Notes: generated from the sequence alone by a model not told the origin. A stretch of 12,882 nt of DNA from Chloroflexota bacterium (GCA_022707665.1 JAKJAE010000045.1:1-12882), one strand, 5' to 3'. Positions 4,672 to 12,095 are shown, counted from the first letter of the stretch. Numbers and translations are program-made.

Positions 4672-5196
4672 TCATCCCTGCATGTTCACCTGTTGCTCCG
4701 CGACGTTGATCTGAATCGCGGGCAGGTCCATCCGCTGTACTCGCGCTAGCGTCTCGCACGCGCGCAGATAGCGCCGCTGGCTAGCCGCGAGACGCCGCTC
4801 CCAGTAGTCCGCTTGATTGATGGTCTGCCCGGCCTGGGTCACGCTGGTATAGCGGCGCTCCAGGTCGTTGTGCCGCATCCAACACAGTGCTACCTGCTCG
4901 ATGAGCAGCCGCTCGAGCGCCGATGATTCCGCGTGTCCCAAGTCGCGACAGATGGCCCGATAGCCTTCGAGCAGCGATTCCTTGATGAAGGTGTTCCCCC
5001 CAGCGGCGTGCTCGACGATGGCGCTCAGCGCATGGTGGGTCATATCGCCCACCATGCGCCACATGTCGGGGCTGGCCTCAAACAGCTCGCGCAGCGCCTG
5101 CACGTCCTCCGGCTTGGGGTGCTTCGTCTCGAGCCGCTGTAGCATATCGCGGGTGGATTTGTCTTTCACGCTCACCTTGACGATCTGGTCACTCAT
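4672..5196 (-). CDS. Conserved hypothetical protein with YLRA-type helical C-terminus (partner of 103-residue protein)
   Basis: ATG 5196 has GGAGGAGG 7 nt upstream and overlaps the previous gene's stop by 8 bp, so longer in-frame starts are rejected. The 174-residue protein contains SPDMWRMVGDMTHHALSAIV, ESLLEGYRAICRDLG, ALERLLIEQVALCWMRHNDL and, near the C-terminus, ADYWERRLAASQRRYLRACE followed by TLARVQRM and QINVAEQQVNM. From memory, the segments ERLLIEQVxLCW and RRLxxAQRRYLRAxxTLAxVR recur in conserved hypotheticals of Chloroflexota, Planctomycetota and related phages. No function is known to me. It is all-helical in appearance, without catalytic residues or a membrane segment. The co-translated 103-residue gene just upstream is probably its functional partner. 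Confidence 0.8.
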   Translation of the reverse strand: MSDQIVKVSVKDKSTRDMLQRLETKHPKPEDVQALRELFEASPDMWRMVGDMTHHALSAIVEHAAGGNTFIKESLLEGYRAICRDLGHAESSALERLLIEQVALCWMRHNDLERRYTSVTQAGQTINQADYWERRLAASQRRYLRACETLARVQRMDLPAIQINVAEQQVNMQG

Positions 5197-5500
5197 GCCG
5201 CTTCCTCCTCCATTGCCCCTTGTGCGTGTGATAACCATTGCTGAGCAAATAGGCACGCAGTAGCAGGGCCGTCTGGCGCCCGGCTGCGTCGAGCGCGCCA
5301 TCTATCGCCCGTTGGGCCGCGCGCTCCTCACGCTGCGCTCGTAGCTCCTCGGCACGCGCTGCGGCTGTCTCCTGGTCGATCTGCGCGGCCAGCTCGGCGA
5401 GGTCGCCGCTGCCCAGGTACTCCGACACTACCCGGCGGCCCCGGCGGCGCTTGCGGTAGTAGTACGCTTGATTACCGCGATTCTCCCAGCCCATCGCCAT
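5189..5500 (-). CDS. Conserved hypothetical basic/coiled-coil protein, MGWE...YYYRKRR type
   Basis: The 103-residue product starts MAMGWENRGNQAYYYRKRRR, then GRRVVSEYLGSGDLAELAAQ, an Ala/Glu/Arg helical region (about 37-72) and a basic C-terminus (GYHTHKGQWRRKRHE). The N-terminal block looks like a short beta-rich, basic module, as in nucleic-acid-binding proteins, followed by a coiled coil. From memory, proteins with this MGWE..YYYRK....RV.SEY.G start are found next to homologues of the downstream 174-residue protein. ATG 5500 has GAGG close upstream. The internal ATG 5494 (MGWE) is an alternative and matches the usual family start better. Function unknown. Confidence 0.78.
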   Translation of the reverse strand: MAMGWENRGNQAYYYRKRRRGRRVVSEYLGSGDLAELAAQIDQETAAARAEELRAQREERAAQRAIDGALDAAGRQTALLLRAYLLSNGYHTHKGQWRRKRHE

Positions 5501-5510
5501 CCAGCCTCAG

Positions 5511-5852
5511 TCAAGCGGGGATAGTGTCAGGCTGTAGCACAACGATGGTGGGCCGCCGGTTGTGGCTCACGCCGGGTGCCAGGACCACCGCGACGCCGGG
5601 CCATTCGGTGAAGCTGTCGCTCCCGGCCAGCTCGGCGATCGCCGTCGCCTGCGTCTTGTTGACCACCAGGGGGCGCGGGTCTTCCTCGAATGTCAGCACG
5701 CAGCGCCAGCCGTACCAGCCGCCAGGCATGGGCAAGCTGCGCACGTCCGCCCGGGCGATCGTCACGCGCAGCGGGCCGTCGAGGTCCGCCGCGTGCAGGT
5801 AGTCCGGATACAGCGCGCCCACCGTCTTTCGTTGCTGCTTCTTCTCAGCCAT
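5511..5852 (-). CDS. Conserved phage protein of the LVxNKTxAxxIA type, probable OB-like fold
   Basis: ATG 5852 overlaps the preceding stop (TGATG) and has GGAGG 6 nt upstream. The 113-residue protein reads YPDYLHAADLDGPLRVTIAR, then GWRCVLTFEEDPRPLVVNKT, QATAIAELAGSDSFTEWPGV and AVVLAPGV. This pattern (a LKAADL opening, V.VTI, VL.FE...PLV.NKT.A..IA.L.G.D...W.G..V.L.P) is one I recognise from small conserved prophage proteins usually left as hypothetical and found among replication and recombination genes. The strand-rich layout suggests a small OB-like barrel and single-strand DNA binding, which is inference. It would fit beside ERF and primase functions. Confidence 0.8.
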   Translation of the reverse strand: MAEKKQQRKTVGALYPDYLHAADLDGPLRVTIARADVRSLPMPGGWYGWRCVLTFEEDPRPLVVNKTQATAIAELAGSDSFTEWPGVAVVLAPGVSHNRRPTIVVLQPDTIPA

Positions 5853-6193
5853 CACTCCCCTCCTTCGGATGTCTCTTGCGGCGCCTTCCGTAGGGCATCA
5901 TAGGCATGGCGTCGTGTAAATGTGACGTAGTCTTCCAGCCCAGACCAGACCACGGCCTCGACGTAATCCTCCTCACGCCCGGTTCCGCCTATGCCTTCCG
6001 CCACCAGGTGATTGACCTCACACAAGGCATCGAGCAGCTCGCCCGCCGCGTCGAGCGTCTCAAGCTCCAGCTTAGGGTAGTTGCCTGCACACATGTCCAG
6101 AAAGGCCATCACCAGCTGCGCTATATGGAAGTCGCATTGAAAGCTCAGTGTTACCAGCTTCGAATTAGGATCACTAGAAAAGCTCGTTCTCAT
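5852..6193 (-). CDS. Hypothetical helical protein (113 residues)
   Basis: ATG 6193 overlaps the TOPRIM gene's stop by 4 bp (ATGA) and has GGAGG 7 nt upstream. The N-terminus has a short strand-like part (SKLVTLSFQCDFHIAQLVMA), followed by helices (LDAAGELLDALCEVNHLVAE) and a C-terminal DYVTFTRRHAYDALRKAPQE. No motif is recognised. Three cysteines are scattered and do not form a metal cluster. It sits between the TOPRIM protein and the OB-like protein and is translationally coupled to both, so a role in the same replication/recombination process is a fair guess only. Confidence 0.72.
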   Translation of the reverse strand: MRTSFSSDPNSKLVTLSFQCDFHIAQLVMAFLDMCAGNYPKLELETLDAAGELLDALCEVNHLVAEGIGGTGREEDYVEAVVWSGLEDYVTFTRRHAYDALRKAPQETSEGGE

Positions 6194-7368
6194 TGTCTCC
6201 CCTCCCTCATGATGTCCCGCACCTCGTCGATGCAGTCGAATAGCGGCACGCCGCCGACGCTCGTCGCCACAGGGTCGATGGTCGACCAGCCAGCGCGAGC
6301 CGCTGCCGTGAATAGGTTGTCTGGTATCTCAGTGTTGGCGATGCGCTCCCCCAGGCCGTCGCGTTGCACCAGTGCAATCAGCTCGCGCTTGCGCCGCTCG
6401 ACCTCCGGGCGTAGCGTCTCCCAGGCGATCAGCTCGACAAGCGCGGCGCGCAGATCGTCGCGACGCGGCTCCAGGTCGACATGGGCCTCGATGGCCTCGG
6501 CGAACATCTGCCGGAGGCGCGATAGTGGCAGCGCGTCAAGCTCCAGGCCCAGGGGCAGACCGTCGACGCCGCCCGTCTCCGCGTACCATTCGCGCAGGCC
6601 TGCGCCCTTGGGGGTGTAGGCGTTGGCCTCGCGTTGCTCCGGCGTCACCTGGTCCGGCGTCAGCCCGATCCGCTCGTGGCGTACCTGATAGCGCCCGGAT
6701 ACCTCACGAATCTGCTGAGCTTGAGATTCTGCGATGGAGTACCCAGCCGGATCGTAGTCCGTGAGACTGAGCAGGGTCAGCGGTGGGTAGTATTCGTCGG
6801 GGTAGTCCTGAAAGGCGCGGCTCTCGACGATCTGCCGCACGATGTCAGCGGTGCACGTCGCTGCCGGTTGCCCGCCGCCGCTGATCGCGCTCACGCCGTA
6901 CAGCGTCGCCAGGCTCTCGACCTCGCCCCAGATGGTGTCCTTCTCGGTGAACAGGATCACCCACGGATAATGCCCACCGACGAGCTGCACCGATAGCACC
7001 GGTCGCGTCACGCCTGTTGCTGTCCGCCGTTGGCGCGAGCCGTCGATGATGCGCAGCTCCTCATAGGACACGGCTCCGGCGCGCACCTGCTCGACGAGAT
7101 AGCGCGATAGTAGGCCATCCCAGTCCACATCCTTGCCGCCCGATGTCTTGTCATTCAGTCGACCGGAGCGCGATAGGACCGGCTTTATCAGGTCGTACCA
7201 TAGCTTGCGGAGCGTCCGTGTCTCTCGCTCAGCCCCGTTGCGGATGTCGTGCGCTTCGCTCAGAATCAGCGTGCGCATTAGGTCCGCCGCCGTCATCGGT
7301 CCGAACACCGCGCGCAGCTCCGCATCGGATAGGCGCAGCGGGTCAGGGATAGGCTCGATGTCGCTCAT
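6190..7368 (-). CDS. Topoisomerase VI A / Spo11-like TOPRIM protein without B subunit
   Basis: The 392-residue protein carries a TOPRIM domain of the topoisomerase VI subunit A/Spo11 class: a first strand with the conserved acidic residue (VILFTEKD, E142), then TLYGVSAISGGGQPAA and the metal-binding DxD loop LLSLTDYDPAGYSIAES (D204, D206, followed by PxGY). Downstream LELDALPLSRLRQMFAEAIE is also typical of this group. The N-terminal region has ETRTLRKLWYDLIKPVL, where Y58 is the best candidate for the catalytic tyrosine of the winged-helix (5Y-CAP) domain, though this region is short. Known relatives in mobile elements include topoisomerase VIII and the stand-alone Topo mini-A type. No GHKL ATPase B subunit lies in the window. 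Its start overlaps the upstream zinc protein's stop by 4 bp. Likely role: DNA cleavage/strand passage or end processing in element replication. Confidence 0.82.
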   Translation of the reverse strand: MSDIEPIPDPLRLSDAELRAVFGPMTAADLMRTLILSEAHDIRNGAERETRTLRKLWYDLIKPVLSRSGRLNDKTSGGKDVDWDGLLSRYLVEQVRAGAVSYEELRIIDGSRQRRTATGVTRPVLSVQLVGGHYPWVILFTEKDTIWGEVESLATLYGVSAISGGGQPAATCTADIVRQIVESRAFQDYPDEYYPPLTLLSLTDYDPAGYSIAESQAQQIREVSGRYQVRHERIGLTPDQVTPEQREANAYTPKGAGLREWYAETGGVDGLPLGLELDALPLSRLRQMFAEAIEAHVDLEPRRDDLRAALVELIAWETLRPEVERRKRELIALVQRDGLGERIANTEIPDNLFTAAARAGWSTIDPVATSVGGVPLFDCIDEVRDIMREGRQ

Positions 7369-7646
7369 GCCGTCGCCTTCCCCGGCGCCGTAGGATAGGC
7401 GCCGCCCAGCTTGGCGAAGATCGCGCGCTCCGCAGCCGCGAATGTCGCCGTGTCTTTTAGGTCGTGGCCGTCACATAGGTGGTACACGATCCATCTGTAC
7501 TTACCCGGCGGCTGTCCGAGCAGCTCCGCATCGAGCGGGCCCGGCTGCCAGACACCACAGCCGCGCGTCGGTGCGCCACATAGGATGCACGGCGCCAGCG
7601 TTGCCCGCTCACGCTCGATCACGGCGATGATCTCCTCAGTGTTCAT
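7365..7646 (-). CDS. Small zinc-binding protein (CxxC...CxxH)
   Basis: The 93-residue protein has CILCG (C20, C23), another cysteine at C30, then GKYRWIVYHLCDGHD with C58 and H61, forming a likely CxxC/CxxH zinc site around a GVWQPG...G.P.GK.R...Y.LC block. That block looks like small conserved phage proteins I have seen, of unknown role. The C-terminus is an Ala-rich helix. ATG 7646 has AGGAG 9 nt upstream, overlapping the repeat knot that follows the primase gene. It is the first gene of the overlapping run leading into the TOPRIM protein. Confidence 0.75.
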   Translation of the reverse strand: MNTEEIIAVIERERATLAPCILCGAPTRGCGVWQPGPLDAELLGQPPGKYRWIVYHLCDGHDLKDTATFAAAERAIFAKLGGAYPTAPGKATA

Positions 7647-7660
7647 GCCACATGGCTCCT

Positions 7661-7765
7661 GTGAAGGGTGTGAAGGGTGTGAAGGCTTTTTCCGTAATCA
7701 CGGAATACACCACCATACAGCCTTGTTTTACCGGAAAAAGGGTTGCAACTATTCACACCCTTCAC
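7661..7765. repeat. Nested direct and inverted repeats between primase-helicase and downstream operon
   Basis: GTGAAGGGT is repeated in tandem at 7661-7669 and 7670-7678, with a third copy differing at its last two bases (7679-7687). An inverted counterpart, TTCACACCCTTCAC, lies at 7752-7765 and overlaps the primase stop. Inside lie TTCCGT-AATC-ACGGAA (7690-7705, a perfect 6-bp hairpin) and CTTTTTCCG (7686-7694) paired with CGGAAAAAG (7732-7740). The region is AT-richer than its surroundings. Direct repeats plus a nested palindrome next to a primase-helicase gene suggest an origin or a Rep binding site, or else an mRNA structure controlling the downstream operon. Confidence 0.6.
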
Positions 7766-10110
7766 GCCTTATCCCCGTTGGCTAGCAAGCCGATACCGAG
7801 ATAGTGCACGCCGGTTCGGTCTTGGTACTTGTCGATGCCGCGCTCAGTCATGAGCCGCCCGAACTTTGTTCCGCTGATGGCGCGCTCGCCGTTGTCTTCC
7901 ATCCATTGCACGTATGCCTTGTACAGCTCGCCAGCCTTAGCCGTGGCTGCGGGCGAGTACATAAGGCACTCGGCGATGAACTTCCCGAGCGGGTCCTCCT
8001 CGGCGCGATATTCTGCCGTAGCCTGTAGCACCTCCGGGGGCGTGCTTAGGCCGTCGCGTTGCCACGCCAGGCAGCCTCGCACGGCCCACGCCAGGATACC
8101 GGGTAGCTCAGCCCGTAGCTTGTCGGGCAGCTCGGCGTCTTGCTCTGCCTTCGGAATCGTCACCGCGAATGGTACTAGGCGGATCCGGTTCCAGATCGCC
8201 TTGTCGGTGCCCCCGATCTGCGGCTTGTGATTCGTGGCTAGAAACAGCTTGAACTGTGGCAGGAACTCGAAGAACTCAGCTCGCAGGAATCGTGCGACCA
8301 GCTTGTCGGTACCCCCGGTGATTTGCTTCACCAGGCTCTCGGCCAGCCGTCGACCTTCCTCGCTCTCGGAGGCCGTCACCAGCCGAGCACCAGCCAGTCG
8401 GGCGATGTCGTTGGGTATGCCGTCACGCGCGCGGGTCATGAGTGTCTCGGGGGCCGTTTGCTGAGCATAGTCTCCGAGCGCCTCGGATAGCGCGCCCAGG
8501 AACGTGCTCTTGCCGTTGTCGCCACCGCCGTGAAGGATAAAGAACACGCGCTCGCGGGTCGATCCGGTCAGGGCGTAGCCGCATGCTTGCTGTAGGAAGT
8601 CGATCAGCCCCGCGTTGTCGTTCATGATCCTGGCGAGGAAGGCGTCCCAGATCGGTGTGGGCATGTCCGGGTCATAGTCTACTGGCGTCACCTTGGTAAT
8701 CAGGTCGGTGGGTCGGTGGGGGCCCAGGTTGCCGGTCCGCAGGTCGAGCGTACCGTTAGCGCAGTTGAGCAGCCAGGCGTTAGCGTCGAGCTGCTCAGGG
8801 CGTACGCGGATGCCCTCCTCACTGTCGGATAGTGTGACCATATTCCTGAGCCGTTGCGCCGATTCGGAGCGCAGGGCGTGCTGTACTAGTGCCTTCCGTG
8901 CATCGTCGTCGAGGTCTGCGGCTTCCACATACATCGCGGCTACGGTCGCCTTGGCGTACCTTTCAACCAGCCCCATGTCGTCACGCTCCCAGCGCTTGCC
9001 GTCCCACGCGAGCCAGCCGCCGCCGTTCGGGCAGTACCGCAGCACCTCGCCATATCGGGCGACCAGGCGGCGAGCGTTGCCGAGGTCGGTCTGGTGCACG
9101 TCTAGTGGTTGGCTTGCTGTCTTGGTCATAGTTGGTGGCTCCTCAGGAGGGCGCGCCGAGGCCGTGCGCGTGGGTGCTGGGCGGCTGCGTGGCTTGAGCA
9201 TTCCATCACCGATCCCGCTGGCGATGGCGATGCTTGCTTCGTGTTCATCGAGGCCTGCGTCGAGCGCTGCGTCCATTAGCTCAGCCTCGACGGTTGCCCG
9301 GTCAAGCTCACCGCCGCCCGCGAGCTGGCCTAGGGAGAACGCCGCCGCGTTCAGTGTGTTGTTGCGGGTCCCGACGCTGGCGCGCCGTACCTTGTCGATC
9401 TCTCTTCTGAGCGCTGCTGTTGCATAGGCGCTGGGTGTGCCCGCGTAGGCTCGCGGTTGTGCCGGTTGCTGCGCTTGTGCCGGTTGCTGCGGTTGTAGTA
9501 GTTGCACCAGTGCATCGGGCAGCGGGTCCGGCTGGCGATCCCACGGCTCGAGCGCGATGTATGGCCCGCTCGACGTTACGGATGGCGGCGCGATGATGTA
9601 GCCACCCGCCGCCCGCACGTCGACGTCGGGCGCCAGCTTGCTTGTCGAGTTGCGAATCTTGCCGCCGGTCGGATCGCTAAAGACTGCGTGCATACCACCG
9701 GAGCCGGTGAGGCTATGCAGCGCGCCATCGTGGGTGACGCCGAGAGCCTCGAAGTTGGTTATGCCATCGGTGGGTGGGTGCTTGACGTCGCAGTCGATGG
9801 CGACCAGTTTGGAGGCGCCGCAGGCGATCCCGATTGCGGCGTTAGGCCACTTACGCCACCAGCCGCGAATCGTCGCCAAGTCGGTTGTCGCGTCGTGGAA
9901 GCCGTGCGTGGTGAGTGGGCGCTTCTCCGCATCGCAAGGGAACACATGCCAGCCCATGCCAGCATACGCCAGGGCGGCGTCAAGTAGGCCTATTGACAGG
10001 GAGCCAGGCGCGAGTACACTATTGGTAGATAGATGCGCCGCCCGCGCGTTGTCTGGTGCCGTCCCCGACTTGCCTAAGGTCGGGGCGGCTTCGTTAGGGC
10101 CTCGGATCAT
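7762..10110 (-). CDS. Bifunctional primase-polymerase / SF3 (D5-type) helicase
   Basis: This 782-residue protein is the replication engine of the element. Residues about 40-205 form an archaeo-eukaryotic primase (Prim-Pol) domain: VAIDCDVK (D106, D108), SGGMHAVF (H141) and PDVDVRAAGGYIIAPPS (D164). A Gln/Pro linker (about 205-220) joins a helical primase-C-like segment (about 232-305). After a second linker, a D5-N-type region (about 330-510) leads into the SF3 helicase: Walker A GGGDNGKST (528-536, K534), Walker B region RLVTASESEEG, sensor KLFLATNHKP (N627) and arginine-finger region WNRIRLVPF (640-648). A C-terminal winged-helix-like part follows. ATG 10110 has AGAGGTG 5-6 nt upstream and overlaps the ribbon-helix-helix gene by 17 bp. 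Phage and integrative plasmid replication proteins commonly have this architecture. Confidence 0.95.
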   Translation of the reverse strand: MIRGPNEAAPTLGKSGTAPDNARAAHLSTNSVLAPGSLSIGLLDAALAYAGMGWHVFPCDAEKRPLTTHGFHDATTDLATIRGWWRKWPNAAIGIACGASKLVAIDCDVKHPPTDGITNFEALGVTHDGALHSLTGSGGMHAVFSDPTGGKIRNSTSKLAPDVDVRAAGGYIIAPPSVTSSGPYIALEPWDRQPDPLPDALVQLLQPQQPAQAQQPAQPRAYAGTPSAYATAALRREIDKVRRASVGTRNNTLNAAAFSLGQLAGGGELDRATVEAELMDAALDAGLDEHEASIAIASGIGDGMLKPRSRPAPTRTASARPPEEPPTMTKTASQPLDVHQTDLGNARRLVARYGEVLRYCPNGGGWLAWDGKRWERDDMGLVERYAKATVAAMYVEAADLDDDARKALVQHALRSESAQRLRNMVTLSDSEEGIRVRPEQLDANAWLLNCANGTLDLRTGNLGPHRPTDLITKVTPVDYDPDMPTPIWDAFLARIMNDNAGLIDFLQQACGYALTGSTRERVFFILHGGGDNGKSTFLGALSEALGDYAQQTAPETLMTRARDGIPNDIARLAGARLVTASESEEGRRLAESLVKQITGGTDKLVARFLRAEFFEFLPQFKLFLATNHKPQIGGTDKAIWNRIRLVPFAVTIPKAEQDAELPDKLRAELPGILAWAVRGCLAWQRDGLSTPPEVLQATAEYRAEEDPLGKFIAECLMYSPAATAKAGELYKAYVQWMEDNGERAISGTKFGRLMTERGIDKYQDRTGVHYLGIGLLANGDKA

Positions 10111-10294
10111 ATTGCACCTCTGGCGCCGTGCGCCTGCCCCGCGCCACCTGCTCAGCTAGCGCGAGCACTGAGAGTCGCATGATGGCGGATGGCGACCGCC
10201 GCAGCGCCTTCGCTGCCCGCCGGATCGTGGTCCGCTCAGCATCACTCACGCGGAAGCTGATAACATAGGGCCGCTCCCGTTCCTGTTCCTGCAT
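10094..10294 (-). CDS. Ribbon-helix-helix DNA-binding protein (CopG/Arc type)
   Basis: The 66-residue product has the ribbon-helix-helix pattern: strand RPYVISFRVSDAE, helix ERTTIRRAAKALRR, turn SPSA, helix IMRLSVLALAEQV, and a basic tail. ATG 10294 has a near-perfect SD, AAGGAGGTG. It is the first gene of the primase operon and overlaps the primase start by 17 bp, an arrangement common for small copy-number or autoregulatory repressors. The upstream promoter is flanked by pairs of 11-bp-spaced direct repeats, the expected shape of operators for this family. A role as autorepressor of the replication operon is inferred, not shown. Confidence 0.85.
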   Translation of the reverse strand: MQEQERERPYVISFRVSDAERTTIRRAAKALRRSPSAIMRLSVLALAEQVARGRRTAPEVQYDPRP

Positions 10295-10351
10295 TGCTTC
10301 ACCTCCTTGGGTACTACTGCGTGCTACTGTCCGAGCTAAAAAAACGCGCCT

Positions 10352-10434
10352 TGTTCTATGTCTGTTCTATGTGTCTATCATACAACACCCCCCGCCTAGG
10401 CACAAGATTTTCACGGTACCATTCCGGTACCATT
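10352..10434 (-). promoter_or_regulatory. Promoter with phased direct-repeat operators ahead of the RHH-primase operon
   Basis: On the minus strand TTGTGC (10405-10400), a 17-bp spacer and TATGAT (10382-10377) form a plausible promoter with a strong -10 and weak -35. TGTTCTATGT repeats at 10352-10361 and 10363-10372 lie just downstream, around the predicted start. CGGTACCATT repeats at 10414-10423 and 10425-10434 lie just upstream of the -35. Both pairs have an 11-bp period, one helical turn, and a diverged AGGTATCAT sits at 10446-10454. The predicted leader is about 75 nt. The remainder of 10295-10516 holds no convincing gene. A GGTG-AAAAA-CACC stem near 10478-10490 could weakly terminate the 208-residue gene. 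Confidence 0.58.
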
Positions 10435-10516
10435 TTGGTGCTTCCAGGTATCATCGCGGTTCCCTTACTGATAAAGGTGAAAAACACCCCCTCTTTAGAC
10501 AATACTCATATCGCAG

Positions 10517-11143
10517 TTATCTATATTCCATCGTCCATGTCGCGTGCGCCCTCTTGATGGTGCTCAGTCCGCGGTCGACGCCTTTGGCCACGTCTTCGAG
10601 CGTCACCACCTGGCGCCCGGCGTCAGCGTTGCAGCCGTGATACCAGTCGAACCACTCAGGGAGCGGCGCCTCGCGAGCTGGCGGGTCGTCCCGGCGATAG
10701 GTCCGCGCCGGTTCCTGCTCCGGTTCGGTCTTCTCTAGCCCCGTTCGAAGGTCGGCGGTATCTCTGGGATAGGCGTCGCCTACCGCGCGGAGCAGGTGCT
10801 CATACAATGGGCGGGCATCTGGCATGGTGTTGGTGATGGTAACTTGAAGCCGCGTCGGTGATGTTGGCACGAGCACCAGCACGATTAGCTCATCTATCAC
10901 GTGGGCTATATCTGAACCATCGGGCGCCATGCCTGACCATTGCATATATCCGGGCAGTGCCAGCCTTGCCCAATAGTGGCCCGTCGGGCGCTCTCCAGAT
11001 ACCACGTTGTTGAGGCGTATGGTTGCCGTAGGGCCGCACGTTACGGTGGGCCCGCTCCAGCCCCACTCTAGGGCGAGTGCGATTAGCCAGTCCGCGAAAT
11101 ACTCAGCCGTTGTCTCTAGGTTGATGGTTGTCTGTTCGCTCAT
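10517..11143 (-). CDS. Hypothetical protein with possible C-terminal HTH, coupled to integrase
   Basis: The 208-residue protein starts at ATG 11143, one base after the integrase stop (TGATATG), with only a weak SD, so translation probably depends on reinitiation after the integrase. Residues 1-120 look like a mixed alpha/beta domain (TAEYFADWLIALALEWGWSG, then HVIDELIVLVLVPTSPTRLQ). A charged Glu/Pro/Arg linker (about 138-162) leads to a C-terminal segment, RQVVTLEDVAKGVDRGLSTI followed by KRAHATW, that resembles an HTH. Not recognised as a family. Position beside the integrase suggests a regulator or recombination accessory factor. Confidence 0.75.
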   Translation of the reverse strand: MSEQTTINLETTAEYFADWLIALALEWGWSGPTVTCGPTATIRLNNVVSGERPTGHYWARLALPGYMQWSGMAPDGSDIAHVIDELIVLVLVPTSPTRLQVTITNTMPDARPLYEHLLRAVGDAYPRDTADLRTGLEKTEPEQEPARTYRRDDPPAREAPLPEWFDWYHGCNADAGRQVVTLEDVAKGVDRGLSTIKRAHATWTMEYR

Positions 11144-11144
11144 A

Positions 11145-12095
11145 TCAATACTTGATTAGGTCCTCGGCTGGGGCGTCGATGCGGTTCACCTCGGCGACGT
11201 AGCCCAGGGTTGTGTCGAATGATGCGTGCCGCGCCATCTGTTGGACTTGCATGGGCGTGGCTCCGTTGCGGATCGCGCTCGTGATGGCACTATGGCGTAG
11301 GCTGTGGGTCGTCTTGGTTTCGCCCACGACGCCCGCCTCCTCATAGTGTGCCGTGACGATGCGCCGGATGGTGCGCAGACTGAGCGGGCCGCCGTGGCTC
11401 CGCGTGCTGAAGCCGCAGAATAGCGGCGTCTCAGGACCACGCAGCCCCAGCCCAGTGCGGTAGACGAGCCACGTCCTGATGTGGTGCTCCTGATCGCGTG
11501 GGATGATGACTATATCGTCCGGCTCGTCGCGGCCCTTGCCCTGTACTGCCAGGACCAGGCGGTCGCCGCTCGTCTTCAGGTCGCCGATGGTGGCCCGGTG
11601 TACCTCGATGCTTCGCAGGGCGCAGTAGGCCATGAGGATCAGGATCGCCATATCGCGAGCGCCCGCAGGCGTCGAGGGGTCGCACGTTGCCAGCACCGCC
11701 TTGACCTCGGATGGCGTGAGCGCATCGCGCTTGTGGTGGGTGCTCTTGTGGCGCGTTGCGCCGCGAATCTCTGACGCTGGGCTGTAGGGCAGCCGGTCAT
11801 TGTTGACGGCCCAGCGGTAGAATGATCTCACCGCGGCCAGCCGGAGGTTGACGGTCTGCGCGGCGTAGCCCAGCTCCGTGAGGTACGACCGGAAGTCGCG
11901 AATATCTGACGCCCGCGCGTGCTCATCCTGAATGCCGCGCTTGACGCGCCAGGCCTTGTAAATGTCGATGCCCTTCCGGTAGGCGGTGATAGTTGGCTCG
12001 GCCTTCAGATCACCGCGCTCATCGGCGAGCCAGTCCTCGATGAGCTGCTCGGTGATGTCGACGATCCCCTGCTCGCGGCTCTGCATAATGGACAT
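11145..12095 (-). CDS. int: Tyrosine recombinase (phage-type integrase)
   Basis: All catalytic positions of the lambda-integrase family are visible (numbering from ATG 12095): R161 in ALRSIE, K187 in QGKGR, H264 and R267 in HSLRH, H290 in ARHAS, and the nucleophile Y299 in LGYVAEVN. The N-terminal half holds a SAM-like core-binding domain (LIEDWLADERG, ITAYRKGIDIYKAWRV, TVNLRLAAVRSFYRWAV). Length (316) fits the family. ATG 12095 has AGGAG 8 nt upstream. The in-frame ATG at 12140 lies inside the -10 box of the promoter and is rejected. Catalyses site-specific integration and, with a directionality factor, excision. The attachment site is not recognisable here: no tRNA gene or flanking duplication is present in the window. 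Confidence 0.95.
   Translation of the reverse strand: MSIMQSREQGIVDITEQLIEDWLADERGDLKAEPTITAYRKGIDIYKAWRVKRGIQDEHARASDIRDFRSYLTELGYAAQTVNLRLAAVRSFYRWAVNNDRLPYSPASEIRGATRHKSTHHKRDALTPSEVKAVLATCDPSTPAGARDMAILILMAYCALRSIEVHRATIGDLKTSGDRLVLAVQGKGRDEPDDIVIIPRDQEHHIRTWLVYRTGLGLRGPETPLFCGFSTRSHGGPLSLRTIRRIVTAHYEEAGVVGETKTTHSLRHSAITSAIRNGATPMQVQQMARHASFDTTLGYVAEVNRIDAPAEDLIKY

Noticed and set aside
8693..9427. 244-codon plus-strand frame opposite the primase-helicase
   Set aside because: It is the antisense shadow of a gene with complete Prim-Pol and SF3 motifs; Ser/Arg-rich composition is typical of such shadows.
10294..10640. Plus-strand open frames across the RHH promoter region
   Set aside because: No SD, unlikely composition, and they cover a clear minus-strand promoter with operator repeats.
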